Positions 12,907 to 20,050 of a stretch of 20,912 nucleotides of DNA are shown in pieces. The notes beneath the pieces are model-generated. The model saw nothing but the letters and a program-made list of their open reading frames with translations, had not been told where the DNA came from and did not search any database. Both the position numbers and the translations under genes were made by a program. Position 1 is the first letter of the stretch. Each line of letters opens with the position of its first letter. Origin of the DNA: a virus; the IMG/VR virus record IMGVR_UViG_3300046533_000741, positions 1-20,912 of that record. The stretch is one strand, 5' to 3'.

Positions 12907-13113
12907 AACAAGGACACGACGCGCTTCGCCAAGCGCATATCGGTTCGTATACCTCTGGACCTTCTGGAGGAGATCGAACGCATCCAGGCGCGCCATAACC
13001 TCGACCTGACGCGGGTCATAGTGTCGATGCTGCGTCACGGCCTCGACGTGTACAATCGGGAAGTCGCGGATCGCGCGGTTGGCCCCCGCCGCCGCGTGAG
13101 GGCGTGGGGGTGA
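12901..13113 (+). CDS. RHH-like transcriptional regulator
   Basis: 70 aa. After a basic N-terminus, KRISVRIPLDLLEEIERIQA has the strand-helix start typical of ribbon-helix-helix proteins, followed by NLDLTRVIVSMLRHGLDVYN as the second helix, and a basic tail (PRRRVR). Inverted repeats overlap its start, as expected for autoregulation. It is divergent from the minus-strand operon and heads the early-type plus-strand run, so it may repress either or both. Confidence 0.7.
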   Translation: MSNKDTTRFAKRISVRIPLDLLEEIERIQARHNLDLTRVIVSMLRHGLDVYNREVADRAVGPRRRVRAWG

Positions 13114-13196
13114 GCAAGCACCGCCCGCGTCGGCCCGCGCGCTGGCAGGCGACGGCACCGCGAGGCTGGTCGCCGGGCGCGCGGGCCAACCGATGA
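13110..13196 (+). CDS. 28-aa basic peptide
   Basis: GTG 13110 overlaps the upstream stop (GTGA) and the stop at 13194-13196 overlaps the next ATG (ATGA). The peptide MSKHRPRRPARWQATAPRGW plus SPGARANR is strongly basic and probably disordered. The double overlap is the main support; it may act only as a translational coupler. Confidence 0.45.
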   Translation: MSKHRPRRPARWQATAPRGWSPGARANR

Positions 13197-13441
13197 AGCG
13201 GGACCACGAGGCGGCGCTGATCGCCGAGATGGCGCGCCAGTTGATCGCCGGGACGACCGAGGACGAGGTGACGGACGTGACCAAAAGCCTCGTGGATACG
13301 GTCTTCGCGGCCAAGAATGACGTGGCGTTGATCGCGCTGGCGATGGCGGTTTCGCTGTTCGCCAAGCACACCGCGAGTAAGCGTATGACGCCGGAGCGGA
13401 TCGTGGCTCTCGTGATGGACCTGGTGAGGCGGCTGGCCTGA
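13193..13441 (+). CDS. Hypothetical helical protein
   Basis: 82 aa from ATG 13193 (ATGA overlap with the preceding short frame). Helical sequence (EAALIAEMARQLIAGTTEDE, ALIALAMAVSLFAKHTASKR, ERIVALVMDLVRRLA). The hydrophobic ALIALAMAVSLFA stretch is short and probably buried rather than membrane-spanning. Next gene begins immediately after its stop. Family not recognised. Confidence 0.65.
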   Translation: MKRDHEAALIAEMARQLIAGTTEDEVTDVTKSLVDTVFAAKNDVALIALAMAVSLFAKHTASKRMTPERIVALVMDLVRRLA

Positions 13442-13735
13442 ATGCCCGCCGGGCTGCACGCCGACACGCTCCGCATGCCTTGCGCGCACTGCGGCGCCGG
13501 GTTCAGGTCCACCGTGATCGACAGCCGCGTCTGGCACGGGATGGTGCGGCGGCGGCGCCTGTGCAACGCGTGCAAATACCGGTGGTACACGATCGAAGTG
13601 CCGGCGGAATTGATCGAGGACTTCCCCGCGATCGTCGGCAGCCTGCGGGTCATGCGGCGCGACCTCGACAAGGTCGTGTCAACACTGGAACAGACCGCCG
13701 CCTGGGCCGAGTTGGGGGATGACGATGCCGCGTGA
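13442..13735 (+). CDS. NrdR-like zinc-ribbon protein
   Basis: 97 aa, ATG directly after the previous TGA. Residues ~12-45 (MPCAHCGAGFRSTVIDSRVW, VRRRRLCNACKYRWYTIEVP) match the zinc ribbon of NrdR: CxxC, a V-DSR segment, RRRR, CxxC, then aromatic-T-x-E. The ATP-cone domain of true NrdR is missing; instead a helical tail follows (RVMRRDLDKVVSTLEQTAAW). So it is a phage zinc-ribbon protein, probably DNA-binding, not a full ribonucleotide-reductase repressor. Its last 17 bp overlap the GcrA-like gene. Confidence 0.7.
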   Translation: MPAGLHADTLRMPCAHCGAGFRSTVIDSRVWHGMVRRRRLCNACKYRWYTIEVPAELIEDFPAIVGSLRVMRRDLDKVVSTLEQTAAWAELGDDDAA

Positions 13736-14489
13736 TGTGGTAAACTTCCAGTCCCTTACAAGAAACATCTGGGACTGGGTCAGTATGCAATCAACGTGGG
13801 TCAATGAGACCGTGGACAGGCGCATAAAACAACTCCGCGAGGCGCTGGTGTCTTACGGCAAAATCGCCCAAATACTTCGCGACGAGCGCGGGATCGAGGT
13901 CACCAAAAATCAGGTCATCCGGCGCGGGCGGACGCTCCAGGTCGCCACTGTCGGCAGTCCGCTCTACGGCCAGCCGGAGGTCGTTCCCCTTACCCCGTGT
14001 GAGGTGATTCCAGCGTGGCTCAGTCCCGAGGCCGACGCGCTGTTCGTCATCGATTGGGAGCGCGGCTGCCGGGTCATGGACCTGTGTCGCCGATTCCAAA
14101 CAAGCGATGACTCGATCACCCGGCGGCGCGCAAAACTCGACCTTCTGCCGCGCTCCGGTGGGCCGATCCGGCCCATTGAGCCGGTGGCCACGCTGCCGCC
14201 GCTACCGTCGACACAAGAAGAGGAGGAACCAGTGACCGCCCTGCCCATCGCCCTTGGGAGTTTCGCGCCGTTCAGTGTTCCGCAGCGCGGCGATCCGCCG
14301 CCCAGGCCCACCGTGCCGCCGATCAGGCCAGCCTATGTCCCGGCCAGCCGGCGGTGCCAGTATCCTCTCTGGGGGCACCACGAGGCTCCCACGCAGCGGT
14401 TCTGCGACGCTCCGGTGATCGTGCGGTCCTATTGTCTGAGCCACGCGCAGCAATGCTACATCCGCGTGCCGAGGTATGACACGGCATGA
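13719..14489 (+). CDS. GcrA-like cell-cycle regulator
   Basis: 256 aa, ATG 13719 with GGGGGA upstream. The N-terminal ~70 residues contain a helix-turn-helix (LREALVSYGKIAQILRDERG then VTKNQVIRRGRTL) in the position of the GcrA DNA-binding domain. A second HTH-like segment lies at ~110-140 (CRVMDLCRRFQTSDDSITRR), then a Pro-rich linker. The C-terminus (C213 in RRCQYPLWG, C229 in RFCDAPV, C239 and H242 in YCLSHA) is the signature sigma70-interacting end of GcrA. GcrA is restricted to alphaproteobacteria, where it activates promoters with CcrM-methylated GANTC. A phage copy could redirect host cell-cycle transcription; this is inference. Confidence 0.75.
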   Translation: MTMPRDVVNFQSLTRNIWDWVSMQSTWVNETVDRRIKQLREALVSYGKIAQILRDERGIEVTKNQVIRRGRTLQVATVGSPLYGQPEVVPLTPCEVIPAWLSPEADALFVIDWERGCRVMDLCRRFQTSDDSITRRRAKLDLLPRSGGPIRPIEPVATLPPLPSTQEEEEPVTALPIALGSFAPFSVPQRGDPPPRPTVPPIRPAYVPASRRCQYPLWGHHEAPTQRFCDAPVIVRSYCLSHAQQCYIRVPRYDTA

Positions 14490-14665
14490 CCGGCCAACAG
14501 TGGACCGCCGAAGCACTCCAGCTACTCGACGTGCTGACGGAAATGGGCGAGCGGCTCGACGTGATTCAGTATCGGCTCTACCGCCGCCTCGGCTGGCGCC
14601 CGACCGCGGCCCAGATCCGCGAGGCGTTGCAGCGGGTGAGGGCTGGCGCGACAATCAGCGGATAG
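14486..14665 (+). CDS. Hypothetical small protein
   Basis: 59 aa, ATG 14486 overlapping the GcrA-like stop (ATGA). The sequence TAEALQLLDVLTEMGERLDV and RRLGWRPTAAQIREALQRVR is helical; a possible small DNA- or protein-binding role cannot be specified. Coupled to the GcrA-like gene, so it may act with it. Confidence 0.6.
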   Translation: MTGQQWTAEALQLLDVLTEMGERLDVIQYRLYRRLGWRPTAAQIREALQRVRAGATISG

Positions 14666-14668
14666 TGG

Positions 14669-14697
14669 TTGACAGCCGTCCGACGATCCGCTAACCG
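14669..14697 (+). promoter_or_regulatory. Candidate promoter of the HTH gene
   Basis: TTGACA (14669-14674), 17-nt spacer, TAACCG (14692-14697). The -10 match is modest. A start 6-7 nt later would lie at ATG 14704, another possible leaderless gene. Confidence 0.4.
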
Positions 14698-14703
14698 GCG
14701 CAT

Positions 14704-14919
14704 ATGATGAATGACACCGAATTGCTGCTTCTGATGCAGAAGCGCGTCGACCAGGCAGGCTCGATCGCGGCCTGGGCGGCGGCTCACGGCCTCTCTTCGT
14801 CCTATGCTCACGACGTGCTGCGGAACCGCGCGCTGCCCGGCAAGCGGATTCTCGATGCACTGGGGGTGAGGCGGATCGTCAAATACGAATCCATCCTTGG
14901 GGAGCGCACCGATGCCTGA
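14704..14919 (+). CDS. Small HTH DNA-binding protein
   Basis: 71 aa from ATG 14704 (a second ATG at 14707). The sequence QAGSIAAWAAAHGLSSSYAH followed by DVLRNRALPGKRILDALGVR is a helix-turn-helix of a type frequent in alphaproteobacterial phages, ending in a short strand (RRIVKYE). A transcriptional repressor or activator of the downstream replication genes is plausible. No dimerisation domain is visible. The next gene overlaps its last 8 bases. Confidence 0.7.
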   Translation: MMNDTELLLLMQKRVDQAGSIAAWAAAHGLSSSYAHDVLRNRALPGKRILDALGVRRIVKYESILGERTDA

Positions 14920-15106
14920 CCAGTCGTGGTTTCGCGACATTACCGGGTTGCCCTACGAGGTCGTGGAGCAATGCCCGCATCACGTCATGGAGCATTCGGA
15001 TCATTACCGGGACGACGGAAGCTGCCGGTGCGACGATCCGACAGATATCGCCATGGCCATTATCGGTTTTCGTTGGGACGCGCTTCAGCGGCGTTGGACC
15101 GACTGA
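14912..15106 (+). CDS. Hypothetical cysteine-containing protein
   Basis: 64 aa from ATG 14912, with GGGGAG at 14899-14904. It contains QCPHHVMEHSDHYRDDGSCR followed by CDD, a Cys/His-rich segment that may hold a metal, and ends WDALQRRWTD. The earlier TTG 14897 is unnecessary. Family unknown. A hairpin (15114-15138) follows. Confidence 0.6.
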   Translation: MPDQSWFRDITGLPYEVVEQCPHHVMEHSDHYRDDGSCRCDDPTDIAMAIIGFRWDALQRRWTD

Positions 15107-15113
15107 CCGGGAC

Positions 15114-15138
15114 GGCCCGGCTTCGTGAGGGCCGGGCC
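15114..15138 (+). terminator. GC-rich hairpin after the 64-aa gene
   Basis: GGCCCGGC/GCCGGGCC 8-bp stem with a 9-nt loop, no T-run. It may attenuate or protect RNA between the regulatory genes and the recombination genes. Confidence 0.45.
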
Positions 15139-15170
15139 ACCTCGAAACTCACACAAGGGAAACCTACTCA

Positions 15171-15713
15171 ATGAGTGACATACCACCCAAGGCACCGACT
15201 GGCTACCAGATCGAGAAAGTGATGTCCGCCTGGGAACAGGCGCGCGACCGGCTTTTGCTCGCCGACCCCTCCCTGGCCGACGATGAAGTCGCCCTCTACG
15301 AAGCCCTCGGCCCGGTCGAGGCCGACCGGCAGGCGTTGCTCGCGCGGCTGCTGCGGAGCGCCATACACGCCCGCGACATGGCCGAGCAGGCCACCAAACG
15401 ACTGGAGGACCTCAAAGCACGTCAGGCCCGCTACATACGCCGAGCCGCCAGCGTCAGCGCCTCGGCGCTGGCGATGATGCAGGAGACCGGCGAGCGCCGC
15501 TTCGAATTGCCGGATCTCAGCGCCTCGATCAGGCGCAATCCCGAGAGCGTGAAACCGACCGACGAGGACCTGATCCCACCCGGCTACTGGGTGATCACGA
15601 CCACACGCGCGATCGACAAGAACGGCATCCGGCGCGCCATCAAGGCGGGCGAGGCCGTGCCGGGCGCCGAACTGGTCGAGGGCGCCGAATCCCTCCAGAT
15701 AAGGACTGTGTGA
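15171..15713 (+). CDS. Siphovirus Gp157-like protein
   Basis: 180 aa, ATG 15171 with AAGGGAAA upstream. The central part is a long charged helix (ATKRLEDLKARQARYIRRAA), followed by the family signature: ALAMMQETGERRFELPDLSA, SIRRNPESVKPTDEDLIPPG, then IDKNGIRRAIKAGEAVPGAE and LQIRTV. This matches Sipho_Gp157 proteins found beside single-strand annealing genes in many phages; their biochemical function is not settled. The stop overlaps the Erf-like gene start (TGATG), so the two are made together. Confidence 0.85.
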   Translation: MSDIPPKAPTGYQIEKVMSAWEQARDRLLLADPSLADDEVALYEALGPVEADRQALLARLLRSAIHARDMAEQATKRLEDLKARQARYIRRAASVSASALAMMQETGERRFELPDLSASIRRNPESVKPTDEDLIPPGYWVITTTRAIDKNGIRRAIKAGEAVPGAELVEGAESLQIRTV

Positions 15714-16606
15714 TGAGCGATATCATCCCCGCCGCCAATGGCGGCGATCCGGACCCCGTGACCGCCCTGCTGATGCGCGCGGCCACCGACCCGGGGTTCG
15801 ACAGCGCCAAATTCGAAACCGCGGTGTCGTTCCTCCGAGAGCGTGAGGCGACCGCCGCCCGGCGCGTGTTCAATCAGGCTGTTTCCGCCGCGCAGTCGCG
15901 CATGGACGCGGCGTTCAAGGACGGGAAAAACAGCCACCTGAACAACAAATACGCCACGCTCGATGCCTTGCTGAAGGTCATCCTGCCAGCGGTCACCGCC
16001 GAGGGGTTGAGCCTGCGGTTTGGCTCTCAGACCGCTTCGCAGCCCGGCTGGCAGTGCGTGACGTGCATTCTGAGCAAGGGGGACCACGAGGACGTGACCT
16101 CCCTGGAGGGGCCTGTCGGCGGGCAGGGAAGCGGCGGGCCGCGCGTGCAGATGACGCCGATTCAAATCACCGGCTCAACCACGACCTACCTAAAACGTTA
16201 CCTTTTAGGAATGGTTTTCCCAATGATCCTCTCGGATGAACATGACGACGACGGCGAGGCCAGCCGGCGTGGGCCACGCGGCCCGATGCCAGCTTCTCGC
16301 CCCCCCGCGGTGGAGCGCGGTGGACCGCCGCAGCGTGAGACCGCGGCGCAGTGGCTCGACCGCACGGCGCTCGAATTCGCGGCGGCTGATACCTCGGCCC
16401 TGCCCGCGATGTTGGCGGCGCCGCGCATCGCCCAGATGCAGGGCTGGCTGACAAACGGCGCGCTCGACCGGCTGAATTACATTCTGGACCAGGCGCACCA
16501 GCGCATCGCGAAACAGGACGACGCGGACGAAGCGGAGGTGCCGCCGGAGGAGGGGGACCCGTTGTTCGCGCCCGGCGCGGACCCGTTCGTGGAGCGGGCG
16601 CCATGA
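15713..16606 (+). CDS. erf: Erf-like single-strand annealing protein
   Basis: 297 aa from ATG 15713, sharing one base with the previous stop. Residues ~40-165 form the ERF domain: FLREREATAARRVFNQAVSA, KNSHLNNKYATLDALLKVIL, PAVTAEGLSLRFGS, ITGSTTTYLKRYLLGMVFPM and the acidic DEHDDDGE end. A Pro/Arg-rich linker and a helical C-terminal region follow, as in P22 Erf-type proteins. Erf proteins anneal complementary single strands in phage recombination. Its place next to Gp157, a helicase and a VRR-NUC nuclease makes a coherent replication/recombination module. Confidence 0.88.
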   Translation: MSDIIPAANGGDPDPVTALLMRAATDPGFDSAKFETAVSFLREREATAARRVFNQAVSAAQSRMDAAFKDGKNSHLNNKYATLDALLKVILPAVTAEGLSLRFGSQTASQPGWQCVTCILSKGDHEDVTSLEGPVGGQGSGGPRVQMTPIQITGSTTTYLKRYLLGMVFPMILSDEHDDDGEASRRGPRGPMPASRPPAVERGGPPQRETAAQWLDRTALEFAAADTSALPAMLAAPRIAQMQGWLTNGALDRLNYILDQAHQRIAKQDDADEAEVPPEEGDPLFAPGADPFVERAP

Positions 16607-16668
16607 CCGACATCCGCGCCTGGGCGCTCGCCCAGCAAGCCGCCGCGCTGGCGGTTGAGATGCCATGA
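16603..16668 (+). CDS. 21-aa ORF in the replication operon
   Basis: MTDIRAWALAQQAAALAVEM-P, a small Ala-rich helix. Its ATG overlaps the Erf stop (ATGA) and its own stop overlaps the next ATG (ATGA). No motif. It may be a real microprotein or only a coupling relay. Confidence 0.45.
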   Translation: MTDIRAWALAQQAAALAVEMP

Positions 16669-16883
16669 CGACCGAAAACTACCGCACTGAACGAGGCTCG
16701 CGCGTCGAGATCAGCGGCGAACATCGCGGTATTTCAGTGATCAATTGGGACTGGTTCGAAGAAGGCGCATGTATCGAGGCGCGGCCCGTCGCCGAGGTAA
16801 ATTCGCGCGACGACCCACACCTCTTCTGGTCGTGCGATTGTTGCGGCGCCGGGCAGGCGCCGCTGATCCGGTGCGACCCATGA
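16665..16883 (+). CDS. Hypothetical protein with CDCC motif
   Basis: 72 aa, ATGA overlap upstream and downstream. Contains VINWDWFEEGACIEARPVAE and WSCDCCGAGQAP near the end; the cysteines could bind metal. No family recognised. Lies in the replication operon between Erf and the helicase. Confidence 0.6.
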   Translation: MTTENYRTERGSRVEISGEHRGISVINWDWFEEGACIEARPVAEVNSRDDPHLFWSCDCCGAGQAPLIRCDP

Positions 16884-16945
16884 TCCCGATCGGCGAACTG
16901 GGCGCCATGACGGACACCCCTCGGGGCGGTGAGGCTGGTGTTTGA
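16880..16945 (+). CDS. 21-aa ORF overlapping the helicase start
   Basis: MIPIGELGAMTDTPRGGEAG-V. ATG 16880 overlaps the upstream stop (ATGA), and the last 17 bp overlap the GTG start of the helicase in another frame. Probably a translational coupler; it may not yield a stable protein. Confidence 0.35.
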   Translation: MIPIGELGAMTDTPRGGEAGV

Positions 16946-18371
16946 TCTCCGGCCCTACCAGGAGATCCTCGTAGGGCATACCCGCGAGGCTTTCCGCGCC
17001 AACCGCCGCGTGCTGATCGTGGCGCCCACCGGGTCGGGCAAGGCCGTCATCCTGGCCTATGTCGCCTATCACGCGGCGGCGCGCGGCAATCGTATCATCC
17101 TCGTCGTTCACCGGGACGAGTTGCTGACCCAGCTATCCGGGTCGCTCTCCGAGATGAGCGTGCCGCACGGGCGGATTCAACCCGGCTGGCCGCGCACCGA
17201 GGAGCCGGTGCAAATAGCGATGGTGCAGACGCTCACGCGGCGGTTGCACCGCATAATAAATCCGCCGGATCTGTTGTTTTTCGATGAGGCTCATCACGTC
17301 GTTTCGACATCATACAAACGTATCGCGGACTACTGGCCGAACGCGCGCGTGCTGGGCGCGACGGCGACTCCGCTGCGGCTCGACGGCAGGGGCCTCGGCG
17401 AGGTGTTCGACACGATGATCGTCGGGCCGGGCACCCGCGCGCTGATCGACGCCGGGTGGCTGGCCGACTTCGACTATAGAGCGCCGCCGGTCGATATCGA
17501 CATGAGCGGCGTCAGCACCGTGCTGGGCGACTACAATGTCGAGCAACTGGCCGCGGCGACGGACAAGCCGCGCATAACCGGCGACGTGATCGAGCATTAC
17601 AAATCCTATCTGGGTGGGCGACCGGCGATCGCATTTTGCGTCCGTGTCAGCCACGCCGAGAACGTCGCGGCGGCGGCGGCGGCAGCCGGCATCAAGGCGG
17701 TCTCGGTCGACGGCGACACGCCGCCAGCTGAACGCGCGGCGCGCATCGCCGGTCTCGCCAACGGCAACACCGAATTGCTGACAAGCTGCATGATCGTCGG
17801 CGAGGGGCTGGACATCCCAGCCGTCTCGGGCGCGATCCTGCTGCGAAAGACCAAGAGCCTCGCGATGTACTTGCAGTGGATCGGGCGCACGTTGCGGCTG
17901 AAACGCGACAACAGCCGCGCGCTGATCCTCGATCACGTGAACTGCGTCGACGCGCATGGCATGCCCGACGCCGACCGGGCGTGGACACTCAGCGGCAAAC
18001 CTCCGGGCGTGGCGCCGACCGCGACGTGCTTCCGGTGCTACCGCGTGTTCCGGATCGGCGCGGGCTGGAAAATCGGCCAGGAGTGCGACGACGCGGGCGA
18101 AGAGGGCTGCCTGCTGAACGCCGAGAACGGCGAGGAGCCATCGGTCGTGACGCCGCCCCCGGTCGTGCCGGGCACCCTGGAGGTGTTCACCCGCACCCCC
18201 GCGTGGGCGGGGGGGATCGACATCGTGCTGGCGCGTGGGGCCGAGTACAAGGACCTGATGGACAAGGCGAACACCCACGAGCGAGTGGACATGATCCGCA
18301 AAGCCCGGGGGTATCACCCGGGCTGGACGCGGCATGTGATGCTCGCCCGGCAGGCGAAGCGGCCCGCGTGA
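16929..18371 (+). CDS. SF2 DEAH-box helicase with altered Walker A
   Basis: 480 aa from GTG 16929. Motifs in order: LRPYQ (Q-like, residue 7), Walker A APTGSGKA (32-39), Walker B DEAH (119-122), GATATP (motif III, about 143-148), and QWIGRTLR (motif VI, 316-323). After the two RecA-like domains, CFRC (C367, C370) and further cysteines suggest a zinc site, followed by a C-terminal region. The family includes phage DNA-unwinding helicases near annealing genes. Unusual: the residue after the Walker A lysine is Ala39, where Ser or Thr normally coordinates Mg2+, so ATPase activity may be weak or supported differently. It overlaps the next gene (GTGA). Confidence 0.85.
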   Translation: MRLVFDLRPYQEILVGHTREAFRANRRVLIVAPTGSGKAVILAYVAYHAAARGNRIILVVHRDELLTQLSGSLSEMSVPHGRIQPGWPRTEEPVQIAMVQTLTRRLHRIINPPDLLFFDEAHHVVSTSYKRIADYWPNARVLGATATPLRLDGRGLGEVFDTMIVGPGTRALIDAGWLADFDYRAPPVDIDMSGVSTVLGDYNVEQLAAATDKPRITGDVIEHYKSYLGGRPAIAFCVRVSHAENVAAAAAAAGIKAVSVDGDTPPAERAARIAGLANGNTELLTSCMIVGEGLDIPAVSGAILLRKTKSLAMYLQWIGRTLRLKRDNSRALILDHVNCVDAHGMPDADRAWTLSGKPPGVAPTATCFRCYRVFRIGAGWKIGQECDDAGEEGCLLNAENGEEPSVVTPPPVVPGTLEVFTRTPAWAGGIDIVLARGAEYKDLMDKANTHERVDMIRKARGYHPGWTRHVMLARQAKRPA

Positions 18372-18673
18372 CCGCCGACGCGCGCCGCCAGGCGTTACAG
18401 GACGCGCTGGACGCGGTGATCAGGGCGCACGGCCCGATCGGTGACGAGACGTACTGCGCCAAAGCCCTCCGCGAGATGATCGCGGGATGCGCCACGCCGC
18501 ACTACTGCTGCGGGTTCTGCGGCGCGCACAGCGCGAGCCGACGCGTGCCGCTCACCGCGCCCGACCGCGCGACCGAGGTCTACGGCTGGTTCTGCGGCCA
18601 TGTGTGCGAAGCGAACTGGGGGACCAACCAGCCGCGCCCGGCGTCCAGGAAGCAGGCGGATCTGTTCGGGTGA
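18368..18673 (+). CDS. Zinc-finger-like phage protein
   Basis: 101 aa, GTG 18368 overlapping the helicase stop (GTGA). The N-terminal half is helical (RRQALQDALDAVIRAHGPIG); the C-terminal half has HYCCGFCGAHSASRRVPLTA and WFCGHVCEANW, a CxxC...CxxxC arrangement suggesting one zinc finger. Ends KQADLFG. Placed between helicase and nuclease, it probably helps DNA transactions; the family is not recognised. Confidence 0.7.
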   Translation: MTADARRQALQDALDAVIRAHGPIGDETYCAKALREMIAGCATPHYCCGFCGAHSASRRVPLTAPDRATEVYGWFCGHVCEANWGTNQPRPASRKQADLFG

Positions 18674-18978
18674 CTGAGACCGAGATCATGCGCGCCACGC
18701 TCGTCGCGGTCTCCGCGCTGCCCGGCTCGCTGTTCTACCGCAACAACACCGGGGTCACGCAGATGCGATCCGGCGACTGGATCAGATATGGCCTCGTGGG
18801 GTCTGGCGACATCATGGGCTGCCTGCGGGGCCGCGCCGTGGCCATCGAGGTCAAGACGCTGACCGGTCGCGCCAGCGTGGCGCAACGCCGCTTTGCGGCG
18901 GCGTGGGAGCGGGCCGGGGGCGTCTACATCATCGCCCGCTCGCCGGAACAGGCGCTCGCCGCCCTGGCCGAAATATGA
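18670..18978 (+). CDS. VRR-NUC domain nuclease
   Basis: 102 aa, GTG 18670 overlapping the previous stop (GTGA). The compact fold is clear: FYRNNTGVTQMRSGDWIRYG, GLVGSGDIMG (the GSxD with catalytic Asp), AIEVKTLTG (catalytic E-x-K), QRRFAAAWERAGGVYIIARS. This is the stand-alone phage form of the VRR-NUC (PD-(D/E)XK) superfamily, which cuts branched or flap DNA; phage versions often sit with helicases. It completes a helicase-zinc protein-nuclease cassette. Confidence 0.87.
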   Translation: MTETEIMRATLVAVSALPGSLFYRNNTGVTQMRSGDWIRYGLVGSGDIMGCLRGRAVAIEVKTLTGRASVAQRRFAAAWERAGGVYIIARSPEQALAALAEI

Positions 18979-19040
18979 ACGTCAAGGGGCCGGGCGGGAT
19001 TTTCCTGTGTTACGAGCCCGACGAAGTTGTTGAGAAGTAA
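18975..19040 (+). CDS. 21-aa ORF after VRR-NUC
   Basis: MNVKGPGGIFLCYEPDEVVE-K, ATG overlapping the nuclease stop (ATGA). No motif; acidic end. Overlap is the only support. Confidence 0.4.
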   Translation: MNVKGPGGIFLCYEPDEVVEK

Positions 19041-19124
19041 GCCGGGATGGCGCAATAGGGCCGGCTGGCCGGTGCAGCTAACACCGACGCGGCCCTGACC
19101 ACCAATCGAGAGGAACGCTCGACC

Positions 19125-19316
19125 ATGGCTACCCCGCACATAATCGCGCACGTCACCTGGACGCAGTATCGCCCGCTGCCGCGCGCCCTGCCGCCTGGCT
19201 CACCGGGCACGACGATTCCCGACCCCACGCCGATCATCCCCTCGCCGCCGGCGCCGGCTGGAGGCGGTGAGATGAGCGAGGATCTCGGCGGCGACATCGA
19301 GCGGATCAAGGTCTGA
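19125..19316 (+). CDS. Hypothetical proline-rich protein
   Basis: 63 aa from ATG 19125 with GAGAGG upstream. Starts MATPHIIAHVTWTQYRPLPR, then a Pro-rich middle (IPDPTPIIPSPPAPAGGGE) and an acidic end (SEDLGGDIERIKV). Probably disordered. No family recognised. Confidence 0.55.
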   Translation: MATPHIIAHVTWTQYRPLPRALPPGSPGTTIPDPTPIIPSPPAPAGGGEMSEDLGGDIERIKV

Positions 19317-19336
19317 CTGGAACTGGTGGACACGCC

Positions 19337-19477
19337 ATGACCAGGACGACACTGAAAATGGCTTACTCCTACCTTCAGACTTGCCGCTTTTGCCGCGACC
19401 AGGACAGCGCCGGCACCGACAGCAACACACCTTCGCCGAAAATAATCCGTAAAAAGTCGTTGACGCTCATCCGCTGA
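19337..19477 (+). CDS. Small CxxC-containing ORF
   Basis: 46 aa: MTRTTLKMAYSYLQTCRFCR-DQD, then a Ser/Thr-rich part and a basic end (KIIRKKSLTLIR). GGTGGA upstream is a modest ribosome site. The CRFC pair may hint at metal binding. The gene fills the gap between two better-supported genes. Confidence 0.4.
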   Translation: MTRTTLKMAYSYLQTCRFCRDQDSAGTDSNTPSPKIIRKKSLTLIR

Positions 19478-19538
19478 TCGTTCATAACGCCTGGGCCGGG
19501 CACACGGGGTGCCGGGAAACACCGCGAAGGACGCGATA

Positions 19539-19727
19539 ATGACCAACACACTGCAAATCATCGAACACATCCTGACGGACGGCAGCAAGACGTTCGACGG
19601 CGAAATGGCCCTCGGGGTGTGCTTCGTCACCGAAAAGGACATGCGGGCGTTCGTCGCCGGCCTGACCCGGCTGATCGATCAGCATACCAACGACATGCTC
19701 GTCGTGGATGACGAGGTTCTCGGCTGA
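19539..19727 (+). CDS. Hypothetical small protein
   Basis: 62 aa from ATG 19539, with leader CCGCGAAGGACGCGATA upstream, shared with two other genes in the window. The sequence NTLQIIEHILTDGSKTFDGE, VCFVTEKDMRAFVAGLTRLI is mixed alpha/beta; no family recognised. An upstream in-frame alternative start at 19509 lacks this ribosome site. Confidence 0.6.
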   Translation: MTNTLQIIEHILTDGSKTFDGEMALGVCFVTEKDMRAFVAGLTRLIDQHTNDMLVVDDEVLG

Positions 19728-19738
19728 CCACCAACCGG

Positions 19739-19757
19739 CCCGCCCCTCGGGGGCGGG
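19739..19757 (+). terminator. Strong hairpin between small genes
   Basis: CCCGCCCC/GGGGCGGG, 8-bp stem with a 3-nt loop (TCG), no T-run. It sits just before the shared ribosome-site leader of the next gene and may limit readthrough or stabilise mRNA. Confidence 0.45.
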
Positions 19758-19780
19758 TCCCCACCGCGAAGGACGCGAAC

Positions 19781-20050
19781 ATGAACACCACCACCCACCG
19801 CTTCGTCGTCATGACATCTTCCGCCCAGTCAAAGGGCAAATGGACGCACGTCCGCCGCAACGTCGCGGTGGTCGAGACCGATGGTCTCGGCATGCCGAAG
19901 ATGATCAGCGACCGCGCCAAACACCTCGTCCGGATCGTGTCCTACTCCGGCGGGCTGAACGTCGGCAGCACCGACCGCTGCGCCTACCAGGTCGCGCTCC
20001 GCGAGGCCGAGGCGCTGGCCGCGCTGCTGAACGGAGAGGCCCAGTGCTGA
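19781..20050 (+). CDS. Hypothetical phage protein
   Basis: 89 aa from ATG 19781 with leader CCGCGAAGGACGCGAAC. The sequence HRFVVMTSSAQSKGKWTHVR and RNVAVVETDGLGMPKMISDR has alternating strands, then a helix (QVALREAEALAALLNGE). No family recognised. Its last 7 bp overlap the following membrane-protein gene. Confidence 0.6.
   Translation: MNTTTHRFVVMTSSAQSKGKWTHVRRNVAVVETDGLGMPKMISDRAKHLVRIVSYSGGLNVGSTDRCAYQVALREAEALAALLNGEAQC

Noticed and set aside
19041-19124. tRNA or other structured RNA in the gap
   Set aside because: No cloverleaf could be drawn; only GC-rich partial stems are present.
19010-19642. 210-aa minus-strand ORF
   Set aside because: It crosses several better-supported plus-strand genes and lacks protein-like composition.
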